From GCA-002727735 sp038134525 (GTDB taxonomy: Bacteria; Bacteroidota; Bacteroidia; Flavobacteriales_D; Parvicellaceae), in contig JAYPVI010000022.1 in NCBI GenBank assembly GCA_038134525.1, positions 1 through 28,219 of the forward strand: 28,219 nt of DNA, read 5' to 3'. The notes below the pieces were generated by a model, which saw nothing but the letters and a program-made list of their open reading frames with translations, was not told the origin of the DNA and made no database searches. A program made the translations under genes and the position numbers. Positions 15,225-23,608 of the stretch are shown in pieces (within the stretch, counting starts at the first letter, position 1; every line of letters begins with the position of its first letter).

Positions 15225-17237
15225 TTGAAAAAACAATTATTTCTATTCTTTTTTTTATTTTCATTTGGATTTAGCTTCTGTCAATACTTTTATTTACCAA
15301 GCACAACCCTTGGTAATCCAGGAGGCTTAAATAACGATAATGAATATCCCAATGGGGCGGGATTGGATGCTTCATGGGAAGTGTTATTGAATGGAGGAAA
15401 TGCTACACCTACATGGTCCAATATTGATACTATCCCCTTCAACTTTAACTTTAATGGTTCACCTGTATCCACATTTAAAGTATCCTCCACTGGTGTATTA
15501 ACCTTTACAACATCAGCTGTAATAGCACCTGTTGCGGCAAATGCCGCTATTCCGGATCCTGGTATTCCAAATAATTCTGTTTTGGTATGGGGAATAGAAG
15601 GATCAGGTTCAAATGATGATATAATGACTAAAACCTTTGGAATTGCTGGAAGTCAACAATACTGGGTATTTTTCAGCTCATATACAGCAGGTAGTTGGAC
15701 TTATTGGTCCATCGTTTTTGAAGAGGGAACCGATAAGATTTACATAGTTGACCAAAGGCACAGCAGTAATGCTAATCCACAAATTACAGCAGGAATACAA
15801 ATCGATAACTCAAATGCAATTATGGTAACCGGATCACCTAGCTTAAGCAATGTTGCAGGTACTGACCCTACACCAGCAGATAACTTTTATTATGAGTTTT
15901 TCTATGGATCTCAGAACAGTATCGATATGAGCGCAACTTCAAACTTAACCTACCCATTTCTTTACATCAATGATGCGCCTTACACTATTACCGCTATTTT
16001 TAATAACCTTGGTTTGGATACCGTTATTTCAATGGATATAAATTATTCTGCTAATAATGGAAGTGTAATTACTGAATCTCTAACCAACCTAAACTTAGGG
16101 ACGTACAATTCAGACACATTTAACTTTAACACGCTTTGGAACCCTAATATGGATGGAAATTATGATGTGGCGATTTGGGCATCCAATATAAATGGTTCAA
16201 CTGATTTAGATAATTCTAATGATACCATTCATAAAAATCTATATGTATTTGGAAATGTAACCACTCGAAAGCCCATGCTGGAAACTTTTGTGAGTTCAAC
16301 AAGCCAGTTTTCTGTAACAGGAAATGTAGACCTTCAAAATATACTTTCTTCTAACACAGGAAATTACACCTTATTAAAATACCAAATGAGTTGGCCTTCA
16401 CCTGGAGACCCTTACTATACAGCTGAAGGAGGACAAAGAAGAACATATTACGCGGTAAATACCGTTCCAAGATTAGTTATAAATGGAGTTACTCAGAACA
16501 ATCCTATTGGATTTACACAAGCAGAATTTGACGAAAGTGTAAATCTATATTCATTTGTTAATCTTAGTGCAGATTATTCAGTTGGTGGACAGACTGTTGA
16601 TATTAACGTACAAATAGATCCATTAATTGAAGGAAATGGAGTTTGGAATAATTTAGTTTTACACGCTGCTATTTTTGAATATACCACATTTAACAATGCC
16701 AGTTCTAATGGAGAATTTGAATTTTATAACATCATGAAAAAAATGGTTCCGGACGTCAACGGAACAGCCATTACAAACTTATCCATCAATAATACTCAGA
16801 ACCTAAACTTATCATACACTTTTAATGGACAATATTTATTACCTCCAGATGCAGACAACCCAATTGATCACAGTTTAGGACACACTGTAGAGAATTTTAA
16901 TAATCTTGGAGTAGCAGTTTGGTTACAGGATGTGGATTCTAAATACATTTTACAGTCCACAGAAGCAAGTTTAGTAGCTGATGTAAATGAAAACGGAGAA
17001 AAACAATTACTGTGTTTTCCTAACCCAAGTCAAGGGTTGCTGAATTTAGTATTAGCAAACAACAGTAACAACTATATTATTGAAGTTTACGATTTAATTG
17101 GAAATAAAGTTTATAATTCAACAACTACTAGACAAAAAATCCAATTAAACCTTGAACAACTAGAAAGTGGAATTTATAATATAAGGGTATATAATGATCA
17201 TTCTTCGTTGTTTGAAAAAATAGAAATCATTAGATAA
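15225..17237 (+). CDS. Omp28-like paralogue lacking the CxxC cysteines, T9SS cargo
   Basis: 670 residues from a TTG start one base after the first paralogue's stop; MKKQLFLFFFLFSFG is a clear signal peptide and no ATG is near. The layout equals its neighbour: beta domain, Ig-like domain, Omp28-like domain and a T9SS type A sorting domain beginning CFPNPS. Long stretches are nearly identical (for example ENGAG-side EYPNG and FFSSYTAGSWTYWSIV). The active-site motif is changed: SSTSQFSVTGN replaces SSTCPPCVQGN, so both cysteines are serines (360 and 363), while the cis-proline in NTVPRLVING is kept. It cannot do CxxC redox chemistry. The role is probably binding or structural. Confidence 0.85.
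   Translation: MKKQLFLFFFLFSFGFSFCQYFYLPSTTLGNPGGLNNDNEYPNGAGLDASWEVLLNGGNATPTWSNIDTIPFNFNFNGSPVSTFKVSSTGVLTFTTSAVIAPVAANAAIPDPGIPNNSVLVWGIEGSGSNDDIMTKTFGIAGSQQYWVFFSSYTAGSWTYWSIVFEEGTDKIYIVDQRHSSNANPQITAGIQIDNSNAIMVTGSPSLSNVAGTDPTPADNFYYEFFYGSQNSIDMSATSNLTYPFLYINDAPYTITAIFNNLGLDTVISMDINYSANNGSVITESLTNLNLGTYNSDTFNFNTLWNPNMDGNYDVAIWASNINGSTDLDNSNDTIHKNLYVFGNVTTRKPMLETFVSSTSQFSVTGNVDLQNILSSNTGNYTLLKYQMSWPSPGDPYYTAEGGQRRTYYAVNTVPRLVINGVTQNNPIGFTQAEFDESVNLYSFVNLSADYSVGGQTVDINVQIDPLIEGNGVWNNLVLHAAIFEYTTFNNASSNGEFEFYNIMKKMVPDVNGTAITNLSINNTQNLNLSYTFNGQYLLPPDADNPIDHSLGHTVENFNNLGVAVWLQDVDSKYILQSTEASLVADVNENGEKQLLCFPNPSQGLLNLVLANNSNNYIIEVYDLIGNKVYNSTTTRQKIQLNLEQLESGIYNIRVYNDHSSLFEKIEIIR
15771..15802 (+). 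repeat. Second copy of the 32-base block
   Basis: Same 32 bases as 13724-13755, in the same reading frame of the second paralogue, encoding ANPQITAGIQI. Confidence 0.85.
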
Positions 17238-17238
17238 A

Positions 17239-17739
17239 TCACTTTACCATCATTGCTACTCTTTTGTTCCCGAAAGGTCTTTCTTCTAATATTGAGAATT
17301 GTAGCTTTTTATGGAAATCAAATGAGTTTTCATTCATAGGGAAAGTGTTTACCTCACAACATATCGTTTTATTACCCATCACCTCATTTATTTGACGGTA
17401 TAAAACTGTTCCTATTCCTAATCGTTGGTAATTTGATGAAACAGCAACTCTATCTATGTAGCTAAATTGTTTATAATTTGATTTAAAATACCTGTAGTTA
17501 GGTGATTGATAATTGGAATTTTCATCCATCAAAACTAAAAATGCAATCAACTCTTTGTTATTAAACATAAGAAAAAAGCAATTTGACATCTTGTATAATT
17601 CAGAAACAACATCAACTGAATCTAAAGATCCCAAAGCAGGTAAATTATCTTGATTTAACTTTAAAATAGCCAATTTGACTTCATTACTTAGTACATCTTT
17701 ACCTGATCTTTTAATGATGGTGTTTAAATCATCTTTCAC
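17239..17739 (-). CDS. GNAT-family N-acetyltransferase
   Basis: 166 residues. The acetyl-CoA loop is YQRLGIGTVLY (104-114), preceded by the core strand SYIDRVAVSSN (93-103) and followed by CEVNTFPMNENSFDFHKKLQF (128-148), the usual strand-plus-helix closing of GNAT proteins. No signal peptide; it is cytoplasmic. The acceptor (protein, amino acid or drug) cannot be told from sequence. It is convergent with the Omp28-like paralogue, with one base between stops, and divergent from the GCTDP lipoprotein gene. Confidence 0.88.
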   Translation of the reverse strand: MKDDLNTIIKRSGKDVLSNEVKLAILKLNQDNLPALGSLDSVDVVSELYKMSNCFFLMFNNKELIAFLVLMDENSNYQSPNYRYFKSNYKQFSYIDRVAVSSNYQRLGIGTVLYRQINEVMGNKTICCEVNTFPMNENSFDFHKKLQFSILEERPFGNKRVAMMVK

Positions 17740-17765
17740 AATTCTTAAAAAAAATTATATGTTTG
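17734..17765 (+). promoter_or_regulatory. Bacteroidota-type promoter for the GCTDP lipoprotein
   Basis: TATGTTTG at 17758-17765 is a full match to the TAnnTTTG -7 box, with TTTC at 17734-17737 near the TTTG -33 box (20-base spacing). The expected start of transcription is about 10 bases before the ATG at 17782. The -33 box lies at the 5' end of the divergent GNAT gene. Confidence 0.6.
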
Positions 17766-17781
17766 CACAAATTTAAAACAA

Positions 17782-18366
17782 ATGAAAAATACAATTAAAA
17801 TATTATTGGTAGCTGTTCTTGCTTTTTCAGTAAGTTCATGTCAAAAAGAAGGATGTACAGATCCGAATGCATTTAACTACAATCCTGATGCTAGTTCAGA
17901 TGATGGCTCATGTACCTTTGAAGGATGTACAGACCCAAATGCTGCAAATTACGATCCATTAGCCACAATTAGCAGTACTTGTATTTATGATCAAGTAGGT
18001 TCGTGGACAAGCACACATCAGGAAATTTCTGGTGACATGACCATGTCTATGGCTGGAATGCCTTTTTGGGATACCACATTTTCTGAAATTACACACCCTG
18101 ATTCATTAGAGCCTGCTGGAGTGGATTTCATTGCTGGTGGTGCTTTATACGTACATTACACTGACGAACCAACTGACACTGGAAGCTGGGTAAGAACTGG
18201 TAATAATATTGCCATGGATTTAATGGATACTACCCTTGTAATGTTAATTGATTCTGTAAGTGGAGCATTTTTGAGACTTACCATGAGTGGTAGTGAAAGT
18301 GAAACAAATATGGGAGTACAGATCGATTATAACTACAATATGGTTATGGAATTTGACAGAAACTAA
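17782..18366 (+). CDS. Lipoprotein with two GCTDP modules
   Basis: 194 residues, lipoprotein signal with Cys20 in VSSC. Two cysteine modules follow in tandem: EGCTDPNAFNYNPDASSDD ending GSC (24-44), then EGCTDPNAANYDPLA ending STC (47-67). Residues 70-194 form one beta-rich domain (VGSWTSTHQEISGDMTM, GSWVRTGNNIAMDL and MEFDRN at the end), resembling the lipocalin-like or META-type domains of small Bacteroidota lipoproteins; this is a loose impression. A single-gene unit, with its own promoter and terminator. The function is unknown. Confidence 0.8.
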   Translation: MKNTIKILLVAVLAFSVSSCQKEGCTDPNAFNYNPDASSDDGSCTFEGCTDPNAANYDPLATISSTCIYDQVGSWTSTHQEISGDMTMSMAGMPFWDTTFSEITHPDSLEPAGVDFIAGGALYVHYTDEPTDTGSWVRTGNNIAMDLMDTTLVMLIDSVSGAFLRLTMSGSESETNMGVQIDYNYNMVMEFDRN

Positions 18367-18388
18367 ATTCTATTAATTTAAAACATGC

Positions 18389-19201
18389 TTAGCCCTTCCT
18401 ATGTGGAGGGCTTTTTATTTTCACGTAATCAATCTCAAAAAGCTGAGGAAAAGATAATGTATCAATTCCTTTTCTCCCTCCCCAATCACCACCAACAGCT
18501 AGATTTATAATTAAGTGGAAAGGCTTATTAAATGGCCACTCTTCTACTCCATCACTTGGACTTTTTTCTATAAAATGAAATCTGGTGTCATCTACTAACC
18601 ATTCCAGAGAAGTATCCGTCCAAACTAATTTATAGTTATGAAAAGAATCGTGAGAATTTGAAATAAAAACACTGTCTGTAATTTGCGTACCTTTTATATG
18701 ATTATATGATGAGGTATGTATTGTTCCATAAATGTAGTTTGGAAAGTAACCCACATTTTCCATAATGTCAATTTCACCATCTAAGGGCCAGTTTAATGAT
18801 CTTTCCAATGTAGGTAAAAGCCAAATAGCAGGCCAACAACCTCTACTATTGGGTAATTTTGCAGATACTTCAATCACTCCTGTATTAAAATCAATATGAT
18901 TTGCCGTAGTAAGTTTTACAGATTTAAATATGGAATCATAGGTTGCTCTTAAAATGAGTTTACCATTATTAATTATTAAATTTTGATCTGACCCCGTGTA
19001 AAATTGAGCTTCATTGTTTCCAAAACCACATAAATCAGGACAACCATTTCCATATTCTACATTCCAAAAATTTGTGTCCAAAAAACCATGATTAAAATCA
19101 TCGTACCACTCAAATACAGGGGGTTGCACTTTAACTTCCCGGTTATAACATGAAGAAAAAATAAAAGAAGAAATGATCAGTAGAGCTTTTATACTATTCA
19201 A
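18389..19201 (-). CDS. GH16 beta-glucanase (laminarinase-like) lipoprotein, catalytic domain only
   Basis: 270 residues, lipoprotein signal with Cys18 in FSSC. The GH16 domain covers 30-262. The catalytic strand is GEIDIMEN: Glu143 nucleophile, Asp145, Glu148 acid/base. GNGCPDLCGFGNNEAQFYT (52-69) and GCWPAIWLLP (121-130) are typical of laminarinase-type GH16 enzymes, which cut internal beta-1,3-glucan bonds. The last residues, SPPHRKG, extend past the usual DYVKI end, and their codons form the hairpin of the opposite terminator. Last gene of the PUL; its start overlaps the GH3 stop by 8 bases. A surface or periplasmic position is likely. It lacks the GCTDP module of the other GH16. Confidence 0.92.
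   Translation of the reverse strand: MNSIKALLIISSFIFSSCYNREVKVQPPVFEWYDDFNHGFLDTNFWNVEYGNGCPDLCGFGNNEAQFYTGSDQNLIINNGKLILRATYDSIFKSVKLTTANHIDFNTGVIEVSAKLPNSRGCWPAIWLLPTLERSLNWPLDGEIDIMENVGYFPNYIYGTIHTSSYNHIKGTQITDSVFISNSHDSFHNYKLVWTDTSLEWLVDDTRFHFIEKSPSDGVEEWPFNKPFHLIINLAVGGDWGGRKGIDTLSFPQLFEIDYVKIKSPPHRKG
18391..18421 (+). terminator. Intrinsic terminator inside the 3' end of the convergent GH16 gene
   Basis: AGCCCTTC and GGAGGGCT (18391-18398 and 18405-18412, one T-G pair) form an 8-pair stem with a 6-base loop, followed by TTTTTATTTT. It ends the plus-strand lipoprotein transcript. The stem is also coding sequence for the last residues of the minus-strand GH16 gene; on that strand no strong T run follows. 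Confidence 0.85.
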
Positions 19202-21536
19202 CGAATATGGATTTAGTTTTCAAATCCGATGAACTTGAACCTACATGAATTTGGAATTCGCCTTGTTCTAATACTAAATCGTTATTGATATTATAAAATG
19301 ATAAATCTGCAACGTCAAAAGTTAAGTTGACTTTAATTGCTGAATTTGCTGGAACAAAAACTCGTTTAAAAGCTCTTAATCTTTTGATATCTGGCGTTAT
19401 ACTGGCATAAGAATCAGAGGAATATAATTGAACTACTTCGTATCCATCTACATTACTTTCATTGGAAACTGTTAAAGAAGCTGATATTTTGCCATTTCGG
19501 TCTGTAATGGTATCTTGATCAAGAGTGAAATCACTATATCTAAAACTAGAATAACTGAGACCAAATCCAAAATCATACAGTGTATTTACTTCACCAACAT
19601 AATTATAAGCACCCTGTGCATTATTTTGTACCTCAGAAGGCTTGTAGTAATAAGGGCTCAATGAATTGGTGTAAGCTGGATAAGTAAAGGGCAGTTTACC
19701 TGAGGGGTTAACATCTCCAGAAAGCACATCAGCTAGTGCAACTCCACCATAATTCCCAGGAAGATATATATTAACAATGGCAGACATGTATTTCTCTATA
19801 GCCGTAATTAATCTTGGTCTACCTTGATTTAAAACTAATACCATTGGCTTGCCAGTATTGGCTAACTGAGAAGCTAATTTTAATTGAAGTTCATGTAAAG
19901 TAATATCATTTATGTCTCCAGGTTTTTCAGTATATGATGTTTCTCCAAGACATAGCACTATTACATCTACTTTCTTAGAAGCCTCAACGGCATCAGTTAT
20001 GTTTTCTTCAATCATTTCGAAGTATTGACCATCCTCTTTGTATGCTACACCCTGAACAAAATTTACATTATTCTCACCAAACTCCTGTTTCATCGATTCA
20101 AAAATAGTTTGATATTGAGACGCAAATTGGTCTGTTAGTTCACCTTGCCAAGAATAGGTCCAGGCCCCATTCAAACATCGCATATTATTAGCATTTGGCC
20201 CCACTACCAAAATCTTATTATCTCTATCCAATGGCAAGACATCATCATTGTTTTTAAGTAATGTAATGGCTTCAGCAGCAGATTGATAAGCCATGTTTTG
20301 AAACTCTTCAGAAGCGAAATCATTGTAATCAGCAGGATTTGTAGATGGATTTTCAAATAAGTCTAATTCAAATTTTAATTTTAAAATTTTTGATACCGCA
20401 TCATCAATTCTATCTATTGACACTTCTCCTTCATTTACTAGTTCAATCAAATTATCTATAAACTCTTCATATTCATAAGGTACCATAGACATATCTATAC
20501 CTGCATTGATTGCTAATTTAATGGCTTCCTTTTTGGATGAGACTATTTTATCTCTATCATACAGCTTATTGATGTCTTCCCAATCTGTTAAAATGACGCC
20601 TTCAAAACCCAATTGATTTCTCAATAATTCAGTCAAAATTTTATAACTAGAATGTACCGGAATACCATTTATTATACCGGAATTAATCATAATGGTTTTT
20701 GCACCCGCATCTATTGCTGCTTTAAAAGATGGAATATGGTATTCACTCAACACATGATCAGGAATGTAAGAAGGTGTTCTGTCTTTTCCTGAAATTGTTG
20801 CATGATATCCTATAAAATGCTTCATGCAAGCTGCAATCTTTGTTTTATCTGAAATTTGATTACTTTCCCCTTGATAACCTTTAATCATAGCTTCTCCAAA
20901 AGTTTTCACCAATAAAGGGTCTTCACCAAATGATTCAAACTGTCTGGGAAATCTAGGGTCTAAACCCAAATCTAGTACAGGAGAAAAGTTCCATGGAATG
21001 GAAGATGCTCTGGTTTCATAAGCACAAACCATAGCCATATTATATGCATTTATAGGATTCCATGATGCAGCGGTAGTAATTTGCTGAGGAAACATAGTAC
21101 CTCCATCTGTATAGGTTGTACCATGTATAGCATCTATTCCATATATTACTGGAATTTTAATTTTATTGCTATCCATAGCATATTTTTGTATGGTAGAAAT
21201 TGCATTAAACCAATTTTGTGGAGTTTGAGCCGTATTGTTTATGGTATTTAGAATTGAACCCACATTGTAATCTACAAGGGCTTTCATTGCTCTTTCATGA
21301 TCAATTTCCAAGGGAAAAGTTGAACCCCACTTGTTTGGACCTTTAGCTATAACTGTTAAGTTTATTTGAGTCATTTGACCAATCTTTTCTTTCAATGTCA
21401 TCTCACCTAAAAGAGAATCAACTTTTTTATCAAACACTGAGATTTGACCTTTTGGATCCTTATTATATTGATTACAACTAACAAATAATGCTATTAACAA
21501 AACATATACCGTTGATATTGAATGAAGTTTACTCAT
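19194..21536 (-). CDS. GH3 beta-glucosidase / exo-beta-glucanase lipoprotein
   Basis: 780 residues, lipoprotein signal with Cys21 in LFVSC. The N-terminal barrel (about 35-390) has IPVIYGIDAIHG, CMKHFIGY (238-245) and the nucleophile Asp318 in GVILTDWEDINKL. The second domain (about 425-640) carries GETSYTEKPGD (531-541), where Glu537 aligns with the acid/base residue of plant-type exo-beta-glucanases. A fibronectin-III-like domain (about 685-775) ends with EFQIHVGSSS. Such enzymes release glucose from beta-1,3- and beta-1,4-linked oligosaccharides. It lies between two GH16 genes in the PUL and should finish off their products, probably in the periplasm. The type resembles ExoI more than E. 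coli BglX. Confidence 0.93.
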   Translation of the reverse strand: MSKLHSISTVYVLLIALFVSCNQYNKDPKGQISVFDKKVDSLLGEMTLKEKIGQMTQINLTVIAKGPNKWGSTFPLEIDHERAMKALVDYNVGSILNTINNTAQTPQNWFNAISTIQKYAMDSNKIKIPVIYGIDAIHGTTYTDGGTMFPQQITTAASWNPINAYNMAMVCAYETRASSIPWNFSPVLDLGLDPRFPRQFESFGEDPLLVKTFGEAMIKGYQGESNQISDKTKIAACMKHFIGYHATISGKDRTPSYIPDHVLSEYHIPSFKAAIDAGAKTIMINSGIINGIPVHSSYKILTELLRNQLGFEGVILTDWEDINKLYDRDKIVSSKKEAIKLAINAGIDMSMVPYEYEEFIDNLIELVNEGEVSIDRIDDAVSKILKLKFELDLFENPSTNPADYNDFASEEFQNMAYQSAAEAITLLKNNDDVLPLDRDNKILVVGPNANNMRCLNGAWTYSWQGELTDQFASQYQTIFESMKQEFGENNVNFVQGVAYKEDGQYFEMIEENITDAVEASKKVDVIVLCLGETSYTEKPGDINDITLHELQLKLASQLANTGKPMVLVLNQGRPRLITAIEKYMSAIVNIYLPGNYGGVALADVLSGDVNPSGKLPFTYPAYTNSLSPYYYKPSEVQNNAQGAYNYVGEVNTLYDFGFGLSYSSFRYSDFTLDQDTITDRNGKISASLTVSNESNVDGYEVVQLYSSDSYASITPDIKRLRAFKRVFVPANSAIKVNLTFDVADLSFYNINNDLVLEQGEFQIHVGSSSSDLKTKSIFVE

Positions 21537-21544
21537 TTATTATT

Positions 21545-22693
21545 TTATTGAAATACTCTTACATAATCTACAATCATTCTCTGAGGAAAAACAGTAGTAT
21601 TATCTGGACTTCCTGGCCAATTACCGCCCACTGCCACGTTGAAAATAAAGAAGAAATTTTCTTGAAAGGCGCTAAGGTTACTTCCTGAAATAGAAATAGT
21701 GTGATATTGGATATCGTCTCTTAGCCATCTTATGGAATTTTGATCCCAGACTATAGAAAACACATGAAATTCATCATGATATCTTCCTGAAGGAAGAGAG
21801 CTACTACCTCCATAAGATGCGTGACCATTATCATTCCAGTGAACAGTTCCATGCACCGTTCGATCATTAAAGCCATTTCCACCAATCATTTCCATGATGT
21901 CTATTTCTCCACATGATGGCCAACCAACTGATGAATAGTTTTCTCCTAACATCCATAGAGCAGGCCAAATCCCTTTTCCATATGGAAGCTTTGCCCTAAT
22001 ATCAATTCTACCATATCTAAAAAACTGTCTACCCTGTGTTTTCAGTCTAGAGGAGGTGTAATTTGAACCTCCAAAATTTTGTTGTTTTGCTGTTATTATT
22101 AGATACCCGTTTTCAACAGAAGTATTATCCTGTCTGTAATATTGAAGTTCATTATTTCCCCAACCCCAGCTTCCGGTACCGATTTCATAAATCCAATCTG
22201 ATGATAATGATGAACCATTGAATTCATCTTGCCAAACCAAAGTGTAGTTTGAATAGGTTAATGGAGTCGTATAACCAATATTTGAAATTCCTGAAGAATT
22301 GATGTCAATTTCTGCTATTCCATTCCATTCTGTATAATTTTGATGATCTAGATGAGCTCTTACGCGAATGTTGTAAGAACCTGAATCTGAGTAATAATAA
22401 GATGCTTCTCCAGTAGAACTAGTTACTATGGTAGAATCATTTCCATCGAAAAAACAAATGGTGAAATAATTTTCATTTAAAGCACTTGCCTCTACTTCTA
22501 CTAGTCCTGAATTTGGAGTATTACTTAAGTTCACAACTAGATTAGTTGGTAAATTCACATAATAGCAAGAGCCATTATCTTTTTTTGCATCAGGGTTGTA
22601 ATTGGCAGCGGTTGGATCCGTACATCCTTTTTTACAAGACTGTGTTAGGGAAAACGCAGCCATTAATAAAAATAACCTTAAAAATAGTTTCAT
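21545..22693 (-). CDS. GH16 beta-glucanase lipoprotein with GCTDP and N-terminal beta domain
   Basis: 382 residues from ATG 22693, whose A is shared with the previous stop (TAATG); an upstream TTG at 22702 is less likely. Cys20 in TQSC is lipidated, followed at once by KKGCTDPTAANYNPDA ending in NGSC (43). Residues 47-135 form a PKD/Ig-like beta domain (SGSYNIRVRAHL), probably glycan-binding or a spacer. GH16 covers 148-382: WQDEFNGSSLSSDW, WGWGNNELQYYR, GIWPALWMLGE, and CGEIDIME with Glu263, Asp265 and Glu268. It should cut beta-1,3-glucan at the cell surface. The next gene (GH3) starts 8 bases after the stop. Confidence 0.93.
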   Translation of the reverse strand: MKLFLRLFLLMAAFSLTQSCKKGCTDPTAANYNPDAKKDNGSCYYVNLPTNLVVNLSNTPNSGLVEVEASALNENYFTICFFDGNDSTIVTSSTGEASYYYSDSGSYNIRVRAHLDHQNYTEWNGIAEIDINSSGISNIGYTTPLTYSNYTLVWQDEFNGSSLSSDWIYEIGTGSWGWGNNELQYYRQDNTSVENGYLIITAKQQNFGGSNYTSSRLKTQGRQFFRYGRIDIRAKLPYGKGIWPALWMLGENYSSVGWPSCGEIDIMEMIGGNGFNDRTVHGTVHWNDNGHASYGGSSSLPSGRYHDEFHVFSIVWDQNSIRWLRDDIQYHTISISGSNLSAFQENFFFIFNVAVGGNWPGSPDNTTVFPQRMIVDYVRVFQ

Positions 22694-23598
22694 TATGGAC
22701 AAGTTGTAACAAATCCCTCAGGAACAAATCTTAAATACCAATTAGTTTGACCATCTGCATGGCCATATTTTAACCACATGGCAGTATCATTTAGTATCTC
22801 AACCTTGTATTCATTAACACCAGTGTAAAAACCAATGGAAGCTATGTTTGAAAATGACAAAATAGAATCTTGAGTTAAATCCCAACTCTCATCAAGTTGA
22901 TCATCAAAAGGTGCTGTATAATCATATAAATTTTCAAATGAACCAGGGAATTGACTAGCTAGTGCATTATGAATGTATATATCTCCGTTGGTAACTTGAT
23001 CATATTCATAACCTACCAAATGAAATGTATATCGATCGTCATATAATCCACAGCCTGGCTTACCATTAGCTGGTGAACTCCACCAATCAGGCGTATTCCC
23101 ATTAGGTGGTCCAACCCCAAAGTTAGTTGCACAAGCAGAATCTATATGCCAGGTCCTGTATCCAGGTCCATTAATACCGCCCGTTAAGATTAAATGTAAT
23201 GGATTATCAAACAAACTAATATCATTTGAGTCTATAGTTATACTTTGTGTATTTTGAGCATTACCCTCAGAATTAAAAACAGAAAGGGTAACATCGAAAG
23301 ATCCTGCAAAAGGATATTTTGCTGTGTCAGTTACCCCACTTCCAGAAGTTCCGTTTCCAAAATCCCAAGAACACTCCATACTAGGGTCATCTGCAGTAAA
23401 AATGATAATATTTTCGTTATCTGGTGAAGTTTGAAAAGTAAACGAAGCAGAAGAAGCATTTAAGCCATAAAAGCAGGAACCGTCATCTTTAGTAGCACCA
23501 GGATCAAAATTATGAGCTGTAGGATCTGTGCAACCTTTTTTTGAACAACTCCAAACAAGACAAAAAGGAATCAGTAATAGTAAATTTTTAAATTTCAT
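22693..23598 (-). CDS. PKD-domain lipoprotein of the PUL, putative surface glycan-binding protein
   Basis: 301 residues from ATG 23598; a longer frame to 23640 would bury the signal and overlap susD. Cys18 in VWSC is lipidated; next comes KKGCTDPTAHNFDPGA ending GSC (42). Residues 50-122 are a PKD domain (CSWDFGNGTSGSG, YPFAGSFDVTLSVF). The C-terminal 175 residues are Trp- and aromatic-rich (YRTWHIDSAC, PDWWSSPANGKPGCGLYDD, NWYLRFVPEG), as in glycan binding, and have no catalytic motif I know. PKD lipoproteins at this place, behind SusD, are recurrent in laminarin PULs of marine Bacteroidota. It is 10 bases from the susD stop and couples to the GH16 gene. Confidence 0.85.
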   Translation of the reverse strand: MKFKNLLLLIPFCLVWSCSKKGCTDPTAHNFDPGATKDDGSCFYGLNASSASFTFQTSPDNENIIIFTADDPSMECSWDFGNGTSGSGVTDTAKYPFAGSFDVTLSVFNSEGNAQNTQSITIDSNDISLFDNPLHLILTGGINGPGYRTWHIDSACATNFGVGPPNGNTPDWWSSPANGKPGCGLYDDRYTFHLVGYEYDQVTNGDIYIHNALASQFPGSFENLYDYTAPFDDQLDESWDLTQDSILSFSNIASIGFYTGVNEYKVEILNDTAMWLKYGHADGQTNWYLRFVPEGFVTTCP

Positions 23599-23608
23599 AT
23601 TATGTATT

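Noticed and set aside
13175..17237. Tandem Omp28-like genes as one gene broken by a frameshift
   Set aside because: Each copy has its own signal peptide, full domain set and T9SS sorting domain, so it is a duplication, not a broken gene.
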